NCBI GenBank assembly: GCA_900540845.1
Contig: UQHS01000002.1
Coordinates: 62,001 to 126,000, forward strand
Direction: 5' to 3'
Length of the DNA: 64,000 bases
From: an uncultured Collinsella sp.
Lineage (GTDB): Bacteria > Actinomycetota > Coriobacteriia > Coriobacteriales > Coriobacteriaceae
Shown: positions 61,910 to 64,000 of the stretch, piece by piece
Position numbering within the stretch: position 1 is the stretch's first letter
Layout: the number at the start of each line of letters is the position of its first letter
Translations under genes and position numbers: made by a program
The notes under the pieces: model-generated
The model's database searches: none
What the model saw: only the letters and a program-made list of their open reading frames with translations
Told to the model about the DNA's origin: nothing

Positions 61910-63175
61910 ATGACGAAAAGCGAACACACATACGGTTTTGACGAGCGGGGCTTTGCCATATCCCTCTTGAGCGATTGGTCGGGGCCCGCCATCGGCCTGC
62001 TGGACCTCGATGCGTTCTTTGCCAGCGTAGAGCAGCTCGATCACCCCGAATGGCGGGGAAAGCCGGTCATCGTCGGGGGCTCGCCCGACAAGCGCGGGGT
62101 GGTGTCGACGGCGTCCTATGAGGCGCGCGCGTTTGGCGTGCATTCGGCCATGTCTTCCGCGCAGGCGCAACGGCTCTGCCCGCACGCGATCTGGACGCAC
62201 GGGCATTTCGATCGCTATCGCGAGATGAGCGCCCGCGTCATGGGCATCCTCGCAGATGAGACGCCGTTTGTCGACCGCGTATCCATCGACGAGGCGTTTT
62301 TCGACATCACGCCCGGCAGGTTCTCCAAGGAGAGTCCCATTGGAATCGCCCAACGCATCTCGAAGCGCGTCAGAGAGCTTGGGCTGACGTGCTCGATCGG
62401 CCTCGGGTGCAACAAGACGGTCGCGAAGATCGCAAGCGAGCGGGACAAGCCGCGTGGGCTCACTGTGGTGCTGCCGGGCACCGAGCGCGGATTCTTGAGG
62501 CCGCTGCCCGTCCGGGCCATGAGCGGCATCGGCGAGAGCGCTGAGCGGGCACTGGGGCGCGTGGGCGTGCGCACGCTCGGTCAGCTCTCAGACGCATCCG
62601 ATGCGCTGCTCTCCCCCATCTTTGGCGTCAACACCGAGCTCATGCGCAGGCGTGCCGCCGGACTCGAGGTGAGCGAAGTCAAGCCAATCGACGCGCCGGA
62701 CGATGTGAAGTCGGTGAGCAACGAGCGGACGTTCGCGCGAGACCTCACTTCGATAGATGACGTGCATGCCGCGATTCGCTTACTTTCCGAGTCCGTGGGC
62801 GCGCGCCTGCGGCACAAGGGCCTGGCGGGGCGCACCGTCACACTCAAGCTCAAATTCTCTTTTGGCGAGGGGCGAACTATCCAGCGAAAGCTCGCCCATG
62901 CGACCGACGACGAGAACGTCTTTGGGGCGGTGGCCTGCGAGCTGCTCGAGTCGATCTGGACCCAAGGGATGCACGTGCGTCTTGCGGGTGTGGGCGTGAG
63001 CGACTTCGGGCCTGATCCCGGGGGCATCCAGACCAACCTGTTCTGCGAGCTTGACGACCGAGGCGCCGTCGCGAGCGACAAGCGGGACCTGGCGGTGACC
63101 CTCGACGCCCTGCGCGAGAAATTCGGCAGCAACTCGGTAACCTACGGCCGCACCACCCGCTTCACCGATGTCTAA
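61910..63175 (+). CDS. dinB: DNA polymerase IV (Y family)
   Basis: Error-prone polymerase for damage bypass. The 421 residues have the palm motif LDLDAFFASVEQ, SIDEAF with the catalytic acidic pair, a fingers/thumb region, and a little-finger domain (about 250-360). The start at 61910 follows a TATACT -10-like box; the N-terminal 20 residues before the first motif are not conserved. No LexA box was seen upstream. The stop overlaps the first bases of the degenerate REP-like unit. Confidence 0.93.
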   Translation: MTKSEHTYGFDERGFAISLLSDWSGPAIGLLDLDAFFASVEQLDHPEWRGKPVIVGGSPDKRGVVSTASYEARAFGVHSAMSSAQAQRLCPHAIWTHGHFDRYREMSARVMGILADETPFVDRVSIDEAFFDITPGRFSKESPIGIAQRISKRVRELGLTCSIGLGCNKTVAKIASERDKPRGLTVVLPGTERGFLRPLPVRAMSGIGESAERALGRVGVRTLGQLSDASDALLSPIFGVNTELMRRRAAGLEVSEVKPIDAPDDVKSVSNERTFARDLTSIDDVHAAIRLLSESVGARLRHKGLAGRTVTLKLKFSFGEGRTIQRKLAHATDDENVFGAVACELLESIWTQGMHVRLAGVGVSDFGPDPGGIQTNLFCELDDRGAVASDKRDLAVTLDALREKFGSNSVTYGRTTRFTDV

Positions 63176-63202
63176 TTTGGGGACGGGTGCAGAATTACAC
63201 AT
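63174..63202. repeat. Single degenerate REP-like unit beside the RAYT gene
   Basis: 29 bp matching the unit at 14752-14780 with two substitutions (core GGGGACGGGTGCAGAATT). One change opens the small hairpin (GTGCA-GAAT-TACAC). It begins inside the dinB stop codon, 56 bp from the 3' end of the transposase gene. Confidence 0.8.
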
Positions 63203-63257
63203 GGCGCGCGGTTCAAAGCGAGCGCTATGCAATAGCGATGCACACGGAGCCGACACG

Positions 63258-64000
63258 CTAGCCGTGTGTGTTGCGATAAATAATTCCCCTTCCGACGCCA
63301 GTGATCCGCTCTATTTGCTTCACCAGCAACCCTGCATCGCGTAGCCGCTGTAGTCCCTGATTGCGCGTGGGCCTATCCTTAGACTTCAACGATTCAATCG
63401 CCCGAATGCCCAAGAGCTGACGCGCCACCAACAGCGCATCGTCATCATCGAGATGTGCACGGTCGCGATACACGTACCCTTCGTAGTTGGGATCGCGACA
63501 GAAACCGGAGTATTGCTCGGCGCCGCCCAGCAAATCAAACACGGGCCTGACATCGCACATCGCATCCGTCGGGTTTCTGTATTCGCGATCACTGCTCCAA
63601 ACGTACAGGTCATGCAACGGCATTCCGGCCCTGTACGGGTTATCGTGGACATACCGAACGGCTCGCAGAAGCTGCGCGTCCGACCATATCGGGACGCTGT
63701 GGAAACGACCGCCGAACAAGGCGCCGGACCGTCCGTGAATTCGATTGAACCTGCTGGCATATGCCGAAGCGAGGGCGTGCATAATAGCCGAAAGATTATC
63801 CCAATCGTCGAACATGACGAGGTGAACATGATTGCTCATGAGGCACCACGCTATGATTCGAACCGCAAATTGCTGGCGATACTCCCTAAGAAGCAGCAGG
63901 AATGATTCGCGGTCGGCGTCGTCCTCAAAAATGATCTGATTCCCCGAGCCCTTGAGCACAACATGGTAGCAACCCGTCTCTACGAGCTCTCTCGGCTTGC
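63258..64000 (-). CDS. REP-associated tyrosine transposase (Y1_Tnp), 5' end cut by window edge
   Basis: Single-stranded-DNA nuclease of the IS200-like Y1 HUH group that acts on REP palindromes; RAYTs are usually single-copy and domesticated. The frame is open to the window edge. Upstream of the GTG at 63959 it reads KPRELVETGCYHVVLKG, the usual RAYT N-terminus, so the true start is outside. The HUH motif is SNHVHLV. The catalytic tyrosine is probably the one in YASRFNRIHGRSGALF. A C-terminal helix-turn-helix (about the last 45 residues, ITGVGRGIIYR) may bind DNA. A hairpin CACACGG/CCGTGTG surrounds the stop codon. REP-like sequences lie adjacent and at 14.7 kb. Confidence 0.9.
   Translation of the reverse strand, partial: KPRELVETGCYHVVLKGSGNQIIFEDDADRESFLLLLREYRQQFAVRIIAWCLMSNHVHLVMFDDWDNLSAIMHALASAYASRFNRIHGRSGALFGGRFHSVPIWSDAQLLRAVRYVHDNPYRAGMPLHDLYVWSSDREYRNPTDAMCDVRPVFDLLGGAEQYSGFCRDPNYEGYVYRDRAHLDDDDALLVARQLLGIRAIESLKSKDRPTRNQGLQRLRDAGLLVKQIERITGVGRGIIYRNTHG

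Noticed and set aside
1..64000. CRISPR array, prophage or secondary-metabolite cluster
   Set aside because: No spaced direct repeats, phage structural genes, integrase or biosynthetic enzymes seen; apart from the RAYT and the repeats, the window is core genome.

Overview
The window is GC-rich, densely coded bacterial chromosome that looks like a member of the Coriobacteriia (Actinomycetota), most likely Collinsella or a close relative. This is an inference from gene content, not a database match. Supporting it are a GarA-FtsR pair of actinobacterial type, an rnj-ftsK-recA-recX-miaB-miaA-hflX-lexA-LysM-nrdR order shared in outline with Mycobacterium, and Firmicutes-like traits (rny, spoVS, glyQ/glyS, ppsR, an ABC-F protein, NlpC/P60).

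Left third (1-26.7 kb, almost all plus strand). It opens with the 3' part of an RseP-type site-2 protease, then ispG and proS. A gene-poor 1.5 kb follows (4.07-5.6 kb) with tRNA-Ala(GGC), a CAT-anticodon tRNA, tRNA-Val(CAC), a decayed inverted copy of tRNA-Val, a 138-bp terminal-inverted-repeat element and a perfect 20-bp hairpin. Next come an ABC-F protein, a small membrane protein, an M50 protease, and scpA-scpB-rluB-cmk-plsC-ispH-DUF512, a perfect inverted pair of REP-like units, der-plsY-gpsA, rpe-cysteine desulfurase-nif3-zinc ribbon-coaBC, tRNA-Pro(GGG), then pgsA-garA-ftsR-apt and an NlpC/P60 wall hydrolase. The themes are isoprenoid precursors, phospholipid synthesis, chromosome condensation, ribosome maturation and CoA.

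Middle (26.8-34 kb). degV, trxB, an MGDG-synthase-like glycosyltransferase, an nrdR-dut-purine permease operon, and a divergent LysM/lexA pair with two GAAC-N4-GTTC LexA boxes. A third box lies inside the recA promoter, so lexA, recA and the LysM gene form a local SOS circuit.

Right half (34-61.7 kb, nearly all minus strand). In transcription order: rpsP-khpA-rimM-trmD-lepB, glyQ-glyS, ppsR, ppdK, rnj, ftsK, a RodZ-like protein, yajQ, rimO, pgsA, cinA, recA, recX, rny, an uncharacterised GHKL ATPase, spoVS, miaB-miaA-hflX. The GHKL ATPase sits between rny and spoVS, where Bacillus has ymdB. The last genes are dinB (plus) and a REP-associated tyrosine transposase (minus, cut by the window edge). 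The transposase lies beside a single degenerate copy of the same REP-like unit found paired at 14.7 kb.

The most rewarding items for follow-up are the RAYT/REP pair, the inverted tRNA-Val duplication with its neighbouring inverted-repeat elements, the GHKL ATPase, the GarA-FtsR pair and the SOS circuit. No CRISPR array, prophage, riboswitch or T-box was found. Promoters and terminators were read by eye.
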